Of a stretch of DNA of 64,000 nt, positions 44,201-52,771 are shown piece by piece. Under the pieces are notes generated by a model, which was given only the letters and a program-made list of their open reading frames with translations, had not been told where the DNA came from and did not search any database. The position numbers and the translations under genes are program-made. The DNA comes from Methanobrevibacter sp. (GTDB lineage Archaea; Methanobacteriota; Methanobacteria; Methanobacteriales; Methanobacteriaceae), in NCBI RefSeq assembly GCF_015062985.1, contig NZ_SUTI01000005.1, positions 52,328 to 116,327 on the forward strand, in the 5' to 3' direction. Within the stretch, counting starts at the first letter, position 1. Every line of letters starts with the position of its first letter.

Positions 44201-44654
44201 TCAAACCACCCTGTTCCAATATTTCTAACATGAATGGAGGCAATTTTTTAAATGTTATTGATTCTCCATTTTTTGTTGTGATTATGGCATTTTCCATGTC
44301 CACTTCTATTTCTTCTCCATTTTCCACAAGTTCACTAATTCCGGGAGCCTCAAGAAGAGGAACTCCAACATTTGTAGCGTTCCTATAAAAGATTCTGGCA
44401 AATGATTCGGCTATAACCGCTGATAGGCCAACGCCTTTTAGTGCAATCGGAGCATGTTCCCTTGAAGAGCCACATCCGAAGTTGGTTCCGGCAACGATAA
44501 AATCTCCTTTTTTACATTTCTCACTAAATTCAGGATCCAAACCTTCCATGCAATGCTTTGACAATGTTTCTTCATCAGTGTAAATCAAATATCTTCCCGG
44601 CACGATAATGTCGGTGTCAATATCATTTCCAAATTTCCAAGCTGTTCCTTTCAT
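44175..44654 (-). CDS. leuD: 3-isopropylmalate dehydratase small subunit
   Basis: 159 residues from ATG 44654, beginning MKGTAWKFGNDIDTDIIVPG, with GGAGTGAT five bases upstream; a longer reading from 44705 overlaps leuC without such a site. It has the swivelling-domain motif GSSREHAPIALKGVG. The specificity loop reads RYLIYT, like isopropylmalate isomerase (YLVY) and unlike homoaconitase (YLRT). It forms the isomerase with LeuC. Confidence 0.92.
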   Translation of the reverse strand: MKGTAWKFGNDIDTDIIVPGRYLIYTDEETLSKHCMEGLDPEFSEKCKKGDFIVAGTNFGCGSSREHAPIALKGVGLSAVIAESFARIFYRNATNVGVPLLEAPGISELVENGEEIEVDMENAIITTKNGESITFKKLPPFMLEILEQGGLIEYLKNKK

Positions 44655-44658
44655 GTAA

Positions 44659-45903
44659 TCACTCCGGAGCCACGATTCTTCCTTCAATTGCTGAAGATGC
44701 AGCAACAGCAGCAGAAGACAGGAATACTTTTCCGTCAGGACTTCCCTGTCTGCCTCTGAAATTTCTATTTGAAGTTGAAAGACTTACTTCGCCAGGTCCG
44801 ATTATTCCTGTATGGCCTCCAAGGCACGGACCGCAACATGGAGCTGATACAAGTGCTCCCGCATCAACAAATATTCTGATTAATCCTTCATCCAATGCTT
44901 TTGAGTAGACTTCCCTTGATGCAGGGATAACCAGCATTCTTGTGTCCTTGGCTATTTTTTTGCCTTTCAATATTTTTGCGGCATCTCTCAGGTCACTTAT
45001 TCTGCCGTTGGTGCATGAACCGATAAAAACCTGATCTATCTCCTGGTCAACTTCACTGACCGCCTTTACATTGTCCACATTGTGAGGACAGGCCACCTGC
45101 GGCTCTAAATCAGTCACATCAACATCGATTATATTAAGAGAAGATGAATCTAAATCAGTCTTATAAATCTTATAAGGTTTTTTTGAGCGCTCTTCAACAT
45201 ATTTTATTGTCTTTTCATCAGGTTCTACCAAACCGGTTTTTCCGCCCATTTCAATAGCCATATTTGTCATAACCATTCTGTCGGAAACGCTCATATCTGA
45301 GACAGTTTCACCAGCAAATTCACAAGCTTTATAAGTTGAACCGTCAGCACCCATTTCACCAATTATATGTAAAATCACATCCTTTGCATACACGTTTTCT
45401 TTCAATTTACCTGTAATTTCAAATCGATTGGTTTCAGGCACTTTTAACCATAAGTTACCTTCAGCGAATACCATTGCCATATCTGTAGAGCCAATACCGG
45501 TTGAAAATGCTCCCAATGCTCCATGAGTACAGGTATGTGAATCGGCACCTACAATAACATCCCCCGGCACTACATGACCAAGTTCAGGCAAAATCTGGTG
45601 ACATACACCTGCATTGACGTCATAGAAATTTTCAATGCCCTGTTCTTCAACGAATTTTCTCATCAGGATATGGTTGTTTGCTGAATCAATTGAATCGGCC
45701 GGAACCTGATGGTCGAATGGGATAACGATTTTTGAGGAATCCCATACCTTATCAGCTCCGATTTTTTCAAAAGATTCCACTGAAAGAGGTCCAGTCAAAT
45801 CGTGTGTCATTGCTATATCAATATTTGCTATTACTATATCACCTGCTTCTACTTTGTCGTTATTTGAAGCTTTAGCTAATATTTTTTCAGACATTGTTGG
45901 CAT
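44659..45903 (-). CDS. leuC: 3-isopropylmalate dehydratase large subunit
   Basis: This 414-residue aconitase-family subunit holds the 4Fe-4S cluster: cysteines in FIGSCTNGRISDL (near 291) and APCCGPCLGGH (near 350), with GADSHTCTHGALGAFSTG and the FDHQVPADS region. NRNFRGRQGSPDGKVFLSS (near 378) matches. It works with LeuD. It is the first gene of the leuC-leuD-leuB-small protein-ribH-marker 11 operon. Confidence 0.95.
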   Translation of the reverse strand: MPTMSEKILAKASNNDKVEAGDIVIANIDIAMTHDLTGPLSVESFEKIGADKVWDSSKIVIPFDHQVPADSIDSANNHILMRKFVEEQGIENFYDVNAGVCHQILPELGHVVPGDVIVGADSHTCTHGALGAFSTGIGSTDMAMVFAEGNLWLKVPETNRFEITGKLKENVYAKDVILHIIGEMGADGSTYKACEFAGETVSDMSVSDRMVMTNMAIEMGGKTGLVEPDEKTIKYVEERSKKPYKIYKTDLDSSSLNIIDVDVTDLEPQVACPHNVDNVKAVSEVDQEIDQVFIGSCTNGRISDLRDAAKILKGKKIAKDTRMLVIPASREVYSKALDEGLIRIFVDAGALVSAPCCGPCLGGHTGIIGPGEVSLSTSNRNFRGRQGSPDGKVFLSSAAVAASSAIEGRIVAPE

Positions 45904-46022
45904 ATTTTTAACCTCTTTATTAATGATAAGTATTTATGAATAACAAAATATATAATCGTTGCTTTATTTTGGGGATTTCTTTATTTTAATATTTATATAA
46001 TATGTTCAACATAGTATTCAAT

Positions 46023-47231
46023 ATGAGCATATCAATTTTCAAAAGATTTAGAAAAAAAGAAGAACCTGTCGTTGAGGAAAAACCTTCAATTTGGGAAGAT
46101 AGAATTTTTTGGGTTTCAACATTGCAAAAAATAGCTTTCCCAGTTTTAAATAATCTTTCAAAGGCTTCATTAAGAAAGAACATGCCTTATGAATCTTTAA
46201 CTGCTGATAATCAGAAATTTTCATATTTTTCAGCATTTGCACGCGTATTTAATGGTATTGCTCCATGGTTAGAACTCGGTCCAGATACTTCTCAGGAAGG
46301 TCAAATCCGTGAAAAATATACTTATTTGACTTTAAAATCAATTGCTAATGCAATAAATTCTAAAAGTAATGATTTTATTCTTTTTATTGAACCAAAACAA
46401 TCTTTAATTGATGTCGCTTTATTTGCTCAAGGATTACTTAGGGCTAAAAATCAAATATGGCTCAATTTGCCTATGAAAGTCCAAGCCAGAATAATTCGTG
46501 AATTGAAGAGTACCAGAGTGATAGCTCCTTATGAAAATCATTGGCTTTTATACACTGCAATGATTGAAGCTGCACTTTTAGAATTCACAGGCGAATGTGA
46601 TAAACAGCGTTTGACATATGGTATTTCAAAGTTTAGGGACGAATATTATCTGGGTGACGGAGTTTATTCAGACGGTACCGATATGGATGTAGGATATTAC
46701 AACAGTTTTGTTATTCATCCTATGCTCAATGATATTTTGACCGTAATGAGAAAATACGGACTTCGTGATGGAGAATTTTTAGATGTGCAGTTCATGAGGT
46801 CTTCAAGGTTGTCTGCACAGCTTGAAAGAACCATTTCTCCTGAAGGTACTTATCCATTGCTTGGAAAATCATTGGCTTATCGATGCGGTATCTTTCAGTT
46901 GCTTTCCCAGGCAGCATTGTTAAAGATATTGCCAAGGAATATCAATCCCGCTCAAGTCAGATCAGCTTTAACAAAAGTTTTGAAAACACAATTTGAGAAT
47001 GACAAAAACTTTAATGAGGACGGCTGGTTAGTGATGGGCTTATACGGTCCACAAATTGATATTTGTGAAGAGAATATTAACACAGGCACTCTTTATTCAT
47101 GCTGTGCAGTATTTTTGGCTTTAGGTTTGGATTCCAATGATGATTTTTGGACCGCTCCAGCTGCCGAATGGAGTAGTGTAAAAGCATGGAAAGGCGATAA
47201 AATACAAAAAGACCAAATATTCGACCTTTAG
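46023..47231 (+). CDS. DUF2264 family protein
   Basis: 402 residues from ATG 46023 (MSISIFKRF); an upstream in-frame ATG at 46002 sits on the likely promoter (ATATTTATATAAT). The conserved LQKIAFPVLNNLSKASLRKNMP and YFSAFARVFNGIAPWLELG match DUF2264, predicted (alpha/alpha)6-barrel proteins related to glycan-degrading enzymes. VYSDGTDMDVGYYNSFVIHPM is another block. It probably acts on polysaccharide. No signal peptide is seen. It borders the surface-glycan locus. Confidence 0.88.
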   Translation: MSISIFKRFRKKEEPVVEEKPSIWEDRIFWVSTLQKIAFPVLNNLSKASLRKNMPYESLTADNQKFSYFSAFARVFNGIAPWLELGPDTSQEGQIREKYTYLTLKSIANAINSKSNDFILFIEPKQSLIDVALFAQGLLRAKNQIWLNLPMKVQARIIRELKSTRVIAPYENHWLLYTAMIEAALLEFTGECDKQRLTYGISKFRDEYYLGDGVYSDGTDMDVGYYNSFVIHPMLNDILTVMRKYGLRDGEFLDVQFMRSSRLSAQLERTISPEGTYPLLGKSLAYRCGIFQLLSQAALLKILPRNINPAQVRSALTKVLKTQFENDKNFNEDGWLVMGLYGPQIDICEENINTGTLYSCCAVFLALGLDSNDDFWTAPAAEWSSVKAWKGDKIQKDQIFDL

Positions 47232-48466
47232 TTTAGTTCATATAAGTTCCCATAATTATATAGCTTAATTTCATCTGGAACTTCTTTTATTATATTTTTT
47301 GTATCGAAGATTATCGGATTTTTCATATTGTCCTTTATCAGGTTATAGTCCATTTTCTTGAATTCATCATGGTCACATAAAATTAAAATCAAATTCGCAT
47401 TTTCTATAGCTTCATTCAAGCTTACATGATTAGGATTTTCAATATGAGGGTCATGAATAGCTATTTCATAATCTTTGCTTAATTCTGCAATTATTTCATA
47501 AGCAGGGCTTTCTCTGTCGTCTCCAGTATTTCCTTTATATGAAACGCCGAGGATAGCTATTTTTCCTTCTGGAATAATTTTTTTCACGTATTCGCAAACG
47601 AATCCAGGCATTGAATTGTTTGTGTCACGTGCCAATTTAATGATTTTTGCAGTTTCAGGAGCCTTTGCGTAAATGAAGTAAGGATCTATTGCAAGGCAAT
47701 GCCCTCCAACACCAGGTCCTGGAGAGTGAAGATTTACTCTTGGGTGTTTGTTTGCCATTTTTATGACGTCAAGTGCATTCACGCCGATTTCAGCACAGAT
47801 TTTAGCAAGTTCATTTGCAAGTGCAATGTTTACATCTCTAAATGTATTTTCCATGCATTTTGATAGTTCGGCGGTTTTTGCCTCAGTCAGCATCAGTTCA
47901 CCTTCGACAAATTGGCCATAAACTTCACTGGCTTTTTTTGAGCATTCTGGTGTTACTCCCCCAATAATACGATCATTATGAATCAATTCCTCTATAATGC
48001 GGCCTGGAAGAACTCTTTCAGGGCAATGGGCAAGATACAAATCTTCACCTATTGTAAATCCTGCATTTTCAAATATAGGCTTGATTGTCTCATCGGTAGA
48101 CATAGGAGCTATTGTTGATTCGATTATCACGGTATTTCCTTTTTCCAAGTAAGGCAATATTGATTCACATGCGGTTACAACATAACTTAAATCGCAGCTG
48201 TAGTTTTCAACAATATATGGGGTAGGTACTGTAATTATAAAAGCATCGGCTTTTTGAGGAGTTAGGCTGGCAACATATATCTTGTTTTCAACAGCGGTTT
48301 TGATTATTTCAGAAATTCCTGGCTCTTCGATATGAATAATTCCGTTATTTAAATTCTTAATCATCTCTTCAGAGATATCCACACCAACCACTTCGCAATG
48401 GTTTCTTGCAAAAAGTGCAGCGGTAGGAAGTCCGATATAGCCTTGGCCAATAATACATACTTTCAT
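47228..48466 (-). CDS. Nucleotide-sugar dehydrogenase (UDP-N-acetylmannosamine/UDP-glucose dehydrogenase family)
   Basis: This 412-residue enzyme oxidises the C6 hydroxyl of a UDP- or GDP-sugar to a uronic acid with two NAD. It has the Rossmann start KVCIIGQGYIGLPTAALFARN, VIIESTIAPMSTDE and LAHCPERVLPGR. The catalytic cysteine is in HSPGPGVGGHCLAIDPYF (near 250). The C-terminal domain starts AILGVSYKGNTGDDRESP. WecC-like UDP-ManNAc dehydrogenase is favoured by length and GGHCLAIDPYF. It is divergent from the rhamnose operon. Confidence 0.9.
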   Translation of the reverse strand: MKVCIIGQGYIGLPTAALFARNHCEVVGVDISEEMIKNLNNGIIHIEEPGISEIIKTAVENKIYVASLTPQKADAFIITVPTPYIVENYSCDLSYVVTACESILPYLEKGNTVIIESTIAPMSTDETIKPIFENAGFTIGEDLYLAHCPERVLPGRIIEELIHNDRIIGGVTPECSKKASEVYGQFVEGELMLTEAKTAELSKCMENTFRDVNIALANELAKICAEIGVNALDVIKMANKHPRVNLHSPGPGVGGHCLAIDPYFIYAKAPETAKIIKLARDTNNSMPGFVCEYVKKIIPEGKIAILGVSYKGNTGDDRESPAYEIIAELSKDYEIAIHDPHIENPNHVSLNEAIENANLILILCDHDEFKKMDYNLIKDNMKNPIIFDTKNIIKEVPDEIKLYNYGNLYELN

Positions 48467-48538
48467 AATAACTAACCTCTCTTTAAATATTAAGTATAAT
48501 ATATATTAAAACTAATATTAAAGTTTTAAGTGGTTAGT

Positions 48539-49378
48539 ATGAATATTTTAATAACGGGCGCTAATGGAATGTTGGGTCATGACCTTAAAGAAGTTTTAGG
48601 CAGTAAACATGAATTGGTCCTCACAACTTCAAAAACGTTGGATATCACGGATAAACAGAATACTATTGATTTTATTTGTGAGGTCAAACCGGATATTGTT
48701 ATTAATTCGGCGGCATACACTAATGTGGATGGCTGTGAGGAAAATCCGGATATTGCCTATGCCGTCAATGGCGATGGTGTCAGGAACTTAGCAATAGCAT
48801 GCGATAAAATCGGCTGTCCTTTAGTCCATATAAGTACGGATTATATCTTTAATGGTAAAAATGACAGGCCATGGGTTGAAGATGATGAAATAGATCCCAT
48901 AAATGTCTACGGCAAAAGTAAACTTAAGGGAGAACAGGCTATTTTAGAGACTCTTGACAAGTATTTCATTGTAAGGACAGCATGGCTTTATGGAATAAAC
49001 GGTAAGAATTTTCCAAGGACAATGTTGGACCTTGCCCAAAGCCATTCTGAAATAACTGTTGTTTATGATGAGGTAGGATGTCCCACCTATACGCATGATT
49101 TGGCGCTGGCCATTTCTCAACTGATAGAAACGGAGCATTATGGAATTTATCACATAACCAATTCCGGAAGCTGTTCCTGGTGCGAATTTGCAAAATTCAT
49201 TTTTGATGTTGCAGAAATCGACGTCAAGGTAATTCCAGTCACAGCATCTGAATTTGCACGCCCGGCTCCAAGGCCATCATATTCAGTTTTGGAAAACAGA
49301 AATTGGGCCAGTAGAGGGTTCAAGCCTCTTAGAAATTATGAAGAAGCAATAAAAGAATATATTGAGTTGATACAATGA
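48539..49378 (+). CDS. rfbD: dTDP-4-dehydrorhamnose reductase
   Basis: 279 residues from ATG 48539 (GTG 48530 is an alternative). It reduces dTDP-4-keto-rhamnose to dTDP-L-rhamnose. It has the SDR start NILITGANGMLGHDL, HISTDYIFNGKNDRPW, and NVYGKSKLKGEQ with the YxxxK catalytic pair. A TATA-like TAAGTATAATATATATT is upstream. It is first in an operon with rfbA, rfbC and rfbB, but two unrelated genes (ribonuclease and inhibitor) come directly after it. Its stop overlaps the ribonuclease start by four bases. Confidence 0.94.
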   Translation: MNILITGANGMLGHDLKEVLGSKHELVLTTSKTLDITDKQNTIDFICEVKPDIVINSAAYTNVDGCEENPDIAYAVNGDGVRNLAIACDKIGCPLVHISTDYIFNGKNDRPWVEDDEIDPINVYGKSKLKGEQAILETLDKYFIVRTAWLYGINGKNFPRTMLDLAQSHSEITVVYDEVGCPTYTHDLALAISQLIETEHYGIYHITNSGSCSWCEFAKFIFDVAEIDVKVIPVTASEFARPAPRPSYSVLENRNWASRGFKPLRNYEEAIKEYIELIQ

Positions 49379-49824
49379 ATAAAAAGCTTACTTTAATAAT
49401 TGCATTGATGATTGTTTTATTCAGCATTGGTGCAGTAAGCGCCGGATTTTTAGATTTTTTGAAATTCGGTGACGATACAAGTGATGTTAATGTAGTCGAA
49501 GATGGGGAGTATTGTACAGTAGAGGAAGTTTCAGCTTATATCAAGGAGTTCCACAAGCTTCCAAGCAATTACATAACTAAAAGTGAAGCCAGAAGTCTCG
49601 GATGGGAAGGCGGACCTCTTAAAAAATATGCTCCTGGAAAAAGCATAGGTGGAGATGTATTCACAAATAGGCAGCTAATACTTCCGAAAAGCGATTATAA
49701 ATATATTGAGTGCGATATTAACGCCAATGGAACCAGTCGTGGAGCTGAGAGAATAGTTTACAATACAGGAGATTTTAAAGTCTACTACACTCCAGACCAT
49801 TATAAAACATTTACGGAGGTATAG
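49375..49824 (+). CDS. Secreted barnase-type ribonuclease
   Basis: This 149-residue protein has a signal peptide (MNKKLTLIIALMIVLFSIG, cleavage likely after AVSA near residue 23), a 20-residue linker and a barnase/ribonuclease domain (46-149). Alignment by eye to barnase is strong: FHKLPSNYITKSEARSLGW, GKSIGGDVFTNRQ, then ECDIN and the end DHYKTF. The catalytic residues are kept: E112 (barnase E73), R122 (R83), R126 (R87), H142 (H102) and K61 (K27). The mature enzyme should cleave RNA after guanine and would act outside the cell. The next gene encodes a barstar-like inhibitor, one base after this stop. The start codon overlaps rfbD. Confidence 0.93.
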   Translation: MNKKLTLIIALMIVLFSIGAVSAGFLDFLKFGDDTSDVNVVEDGEYCTVEEVSAYIKEFHKLPSNYITKSEARSLGWEGGPLKKYAPGKSIGGDVFTNRQLILPKSDYKYIECDINANGTSRGAERIVYNTGDFKVYYTPDHYKTFTEV

Positions 49825-49825
49825 A

Positions 49826-50056
49826 ATGCAGCTGGATGGCAAATTGATAAAAAAGGAAGGTCATGATTACTTGATGGAAGCGTTGAATTTTCCAGATTAT
49901 TATGGAAAGAATCTGGACGCCCTGTATGATTGCCTGTGTGAGATAAAATGCGAAATCGAATTGATCAATTCAGAAGAGGTTGACAGCGAAATTATCGACA
50001 CATTTGTTGATGCGGCCAGCGAAAATGAATTGCTTGAGTTTAAAATATTATATTAA
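49826..50056 (+). CDS. Barstar-type ribonuclease inhibitor
   Basis: This 76-residue cytoplasmic protein matches the barstar family: FPDYYGKNLDALYDCL (residues 22-37) aligns with the barnase-binding helix. The contact residues Y25 (barstar Y29), D31 (D35) and D35 (D39) are kept, with Y34 in the place of W38. It lacks a signal peptide, so it would protect the cell from unexported ribonuclease. It is translated one base after the ribonuclease stop. It is shorter than barstar (about 90 residues) mainly at the C-terminal side. Confidence 0.92.
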   Translation: MQLDGKLIKKEGHDYLMEALNFPDYYGKNLDALYDCLCEIKCEIELINSEEVDSEIIDTFVDAASENELLEFKILY

Positions 50057-50089
50057 TCATTAAGCACAAAGGTTAGAATTAGTGATATT

Positions 50090-50956
50090 ATGAAAGGTAT
50101 AGTACTTGCAGGGGGTTCCGGCACACGACTTTATCCTATTACAAAAGCCGTTTCAAAACAGTTATTACCTTTATATGATAAGCCAATGATTTATTATCCC
50201 ATTTCCGTCTTGATGCTTGCGGGAATTAGGGAAATTTTAATCATTTCGACTCCTCGCGATCTGCCGATGTATAAAGAGCTTTTGGGCGACGGGTCAAGCC
50301 TTGGAATCAGGTTTTCATATGAGGTTCAAGAAAACCCTAACGGTCTTGCTGAAGCGTTCATCGTCGGAGAAGACTTTATTGGGGACGATAACATTGCATT
50401 GATTTTAGGGGATAACATTTTCCACGGTCACAGATTTACAGAAATTCTTGAAAGGGCAACTACACTGGAAGAGGGCGCAATAGTATTCGGTTATTACACC
50501 AAAAATCCCGAAGCCTTCGGTGTCGTTGAATTTGATGACGAGTGGAATGTACTATCCATTGAAGAAAAACCTGAAAAGCCAAAATCAAATTATATTGTAC
50601 CCGGCCTTTATTTTTATGACAATGATGTTGTTGAGATAGCTAAAAACGTCAAACCTTCCGCAAGGGGGGAAGTTGAAATCACATCTGTCAATGAGGAATA
50701 TCTCAAGCGCGGAAAACTTAAAGTCGAGCTATTGGGAAGAGGTATGGCATGGCTTGATACAGGAACTCATCAGGGTCTTTTGGAAGCGGCCAACTTTATA
50801 GAGACAATTCAGAAAAGGCAGGGATTATATATTGCATGTCTTGAGGAAATTGCATATCTCAAAGGATACATTGATGATGAACAGCTGCTGAAAACAGCTG
50901 AGGAATTAAAGAAGACAGATTACGGCCGATATTTATATAATTTAGTTGAAAAGTGA
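50090..50956 (+). CDS. rfbA: Glucose-1-phosphate thymidylyltransferase
   Basis: This 288-residue enzyme makes dTDP-glucose. The nucleotide-binding GIVLAGGSGTRLYPITKAVSK is at 3-23, followed by KQLLPLYDKPMIYYP, LILGDNIFHGH, GYYTKNPEAFGVVEF, SIEEKPEKPKSNYIVPGLYFYD (ends SIEEKPE and LYFYD) and AWLDTGTHQGLLEA. GTGAT precedes the ATG. This is the first step of dTDP-rhamnose synthesis. Confidence 0.96.
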   Translation: MKGIVLAGGSGTRLYPITKAVSKQLLPLYDKPMIYYPISVLMLAGIREILIISTPRDLPMYKELLGDGSSLGIRFSYEVQENPNGLAEAFIVGEDFIGDDNIALILGDNIFHGHRFTEILERATTLEEGAIVFGYYTKNPEAFGVVEFDDEWNVLSIEEKPEKPKSNYIVPGLYFYDNDVVEIAKNVKPSARGEVEITSVNEEYLKRGKLKVELLGRGMAWLDTGTHQGLLEAANFIETIQKRQGLYIACLEEIAYLKGYIDDEQLLKTAEELKKTDYGRYLYNLVEK

Positions 50957-50960
50957 TAAT

Positions 50961-51521
50961 ATGGGGAATTTTAAATTTACAAAAACCGGTATTGAAGGCA
51001 TGTTCGTAGTCGAACCTGCCGTTTTTGAAGACAACAGAGGATATTTTATGGAGACATATCATGAGAAGGACTTTAAAGATGCCGGGTATGATTTAACTTT
51101 TGTTCAGGATAATCAGTCAAAATCAACCAAAGGGGTTCTGAGAGGTCTTCACTTGCAGTTGGAGCATCCTCAGGGAAAACTTGTTCGTGTCATCAAGGGC
51201 GAAGTTTTTGATGTTGGGGTGGATCTTAGGGCAAATTCCGAAACCTATGGAAAAAGTTTCGGCATTGTCTTGTCAGAAGAGAACAAAAAGCAGCTGTATG
51301 TTCCGCCTAAGTTTGCCCATGGCTTTTTGGTATTGTCCGATGAGGCTGAATTCGTTTATAAATGCACAGATTTTTATCATGGTGATGATGAAAGCGGAAT
51401 CAAATGGGATGATGAAGACCTGGCAATAGATTGGCCTTTGGATGACATTGATGAGATTATATTATCAGATAAGGACAAGCAATGGCTGAGTTTTAAGGAA
51501 TCCCAGATTAAGTATGAGTGA
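50961..51521 (+). CDS. rfbC: dTDP-4-dehydrorhamnose 3,5-epimerase
   Basis: 186 residues from ATG 50961, which has GTGATA just upstream like its neighbours; a TTG at 50946 is the longer alternative. It epimerises C3 and C5 of dTDP-4-keto-6-deoxyglucose. Conserved are FEDNRGYFMETYHEKDF, VLRGLHLQLEHPQGKLVRV with the catalytic histidine, and FAHGFLVLSDEAEFVYKCTDFY with the tyrosine. The beta-barrel (cupin) length fits. Confidence 0.94.
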   Translation: MGNFKFTKTGIEGMFVVEPAVFEDNRGYFMETYHEKDFKDAGYDLTFVQDNQSKSTKGVLRGLHLQLEHPQGKLVRVIKGEVFDVGVDLRANSETYGKSFGIVLSEENKKQLYVPPKFAHGFLVLSDEAEFVYKCTDFYHGDDESGIKWDDEDLAIDWPLDDIDEIILSDKDKQWLSFKESQIKYE

Positions 51522-51525
51522 TAGC

Positions 51526-52533
51526 ATGTCAAAAATTCTAGTTACAGGTGGAGCGGGCTTTATTGGAAGCAATTTCATCAGATATATGGTTAATAAGTAC
51601 AGCGAATATGAAATAATCAATTTGGATGCTTTAACTTACTGCGGAAACCTTGAAAATCTAAAGGATATAGAGGATAAGGATAACTATTCATTTGTAAAAG
51701 GGGATATCAGAGACAAGGACATCGTAGATGATTTGGTCAAAAGCTGCGACTATGTCATTAACTTTGCAGCCGAATCCCATGTTGACAGAAGCATAGAAGA
51801 CCCTGAGATATTCATCAAATCCAATGTTTTGGGCACACAGGTTCTATTGAATGCGGCTAAAAAATACGGCGTGGAAAAGTACATCCAGATTTCCACAGAT
51901 GAGGTATACGGTTCACTTGGAAAAGAAGGTTATTTCACAGAAACAACCCCATTACAACCTAACAGCCCTTATTCAGCTTCAAAGGCTGGCGGTGATTTGA
52001 TAGCAAGATCATATAGCCAAACCTTTGATTTGCCGATTAACATTACACGTTGCTCTAATAATTATGGCCCTTACCAGTTCCCGGAAAAACTGATTCCATT
52101 GATGATTTCAAATGCACTGGAAAATAAGAAACTGCCTATTTACGGGGACGGAAAAAACATTAGGGACTGGTTGCATGTCAATGACCACTGCGCCGCCATT
52201 GACTTGGTTTTGCATGAAGGCAGACTGGGCGAAGTATATAATATCGGCGGAAACAATGAAAAACAAAACATTGAAATCGTTAAATTGATTTTAAAGGAAC
52301 TTGATCGTGATGAATCATTAATCGAATTTGTAACTGACAGATTGGGTCATGATAGACGCTATGCAATCGATTCAAGCAAAATTCAAGATGAGCTGGGTTG
52401 GAAACCGGGTTATACATTCGAGAAGGGCATAAAGGAAACTATTGATTGGTACTTGGATAATCCGGATTGGATTAGTCAGGTAAAAAGTGGCGAGTACCAG
52501 CAATATTATGAAAAAATGTATTCCAAAAGGTAA
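51526..52533 (+). CDS. rfbB: dTDP-glucose 4,6-dehydratase
   Basis: 335 residues from ATG 51526 (51514 is the alternative; a GTGATA site precedes 51526). It converts dTDP-glucose to dTDP-4-keto-6-deoxyglucose. SDR features: ILVTGGAGFIGSNFIRYM, NFAAESHVDRSIEDP, QISTDEVYGSLG, NSPYSASKAGGDL with YxxxK, and TRCSNNYGPYQFPEKLIP (near 175). It is the last gene of the rhamnose operon, followed by an ORB-like element and an oligo-T run. Confidence 0.96.
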   Translation: MSKILVTGGAGFIGSNFIRYMVNKYSEYEIINLDALTYCGNLENLKDIEDKDNYSFVKGDIRDKDIVDDLVKSCDYVINFAAESHVDRSIEDPEIFIKSNVLGTQVLLNAAKKYGVEKYIQISTDEVYGSLGKEGYFTETTPLQPNSPYSASKAGGDLIARSYSQTFDLPINITRCSNNYGPYQFPEKLIPLMISNALENKKLPIYGDGKNIRDWLHVNDHCAAIDLVLHEGRLGEVYNIGGNNEKQNIEIVKLILKELDRDESLIEFVTDRLGHDRRYAIDSSKIQDELGWKPGYTFEKGIKETIDWYLDNPDWISQVKSGEYQQYYEKMYSKR

Positions 52534-52536
52534 ATT

Positions 52537-52557
52537 TTACACTTGAAATTTACCTCT
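52537..52557 (+). repeat. Isolated full-length ORB-like element downstream of rfbB
   Basis: TTACACTTGAAA (52537-52548) followed by two T and TACCTCT. It differs from the isolated element at 12096 at two positions of 21. It sits three bases after the rfbB stop, 30 kb from the origin. Confidence 0.6.
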
Positions 52558-52565
52558 TTTTTTTT
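52557..52565 (+). terminator. Oligo-T terminator after rfbB
   Basis: Nine T residues continue directly from the ORB-like element. The rest of the gap to 52771 is AT-rich without recognisable features, apart from the GGTGAT before the next gene. Confidence 0.45.
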
Positions 52566-52771
52566 AAAAATATATAATTATAAAAGATATTTTTAAACAT
52601 TATCTAATTAAATTTTATTTTTATCTATTTATATTTAATATTCCTCTGAAAATTAAAGCCAATTTTTTTAAAAAATTAAGGATAATTATTTATATTATAA
52701 TTCTTTAATATTCATTATTGTATAATAAAATAATTTCATATTATTTTGTTTATTAGAGGAATGGTGATTTG

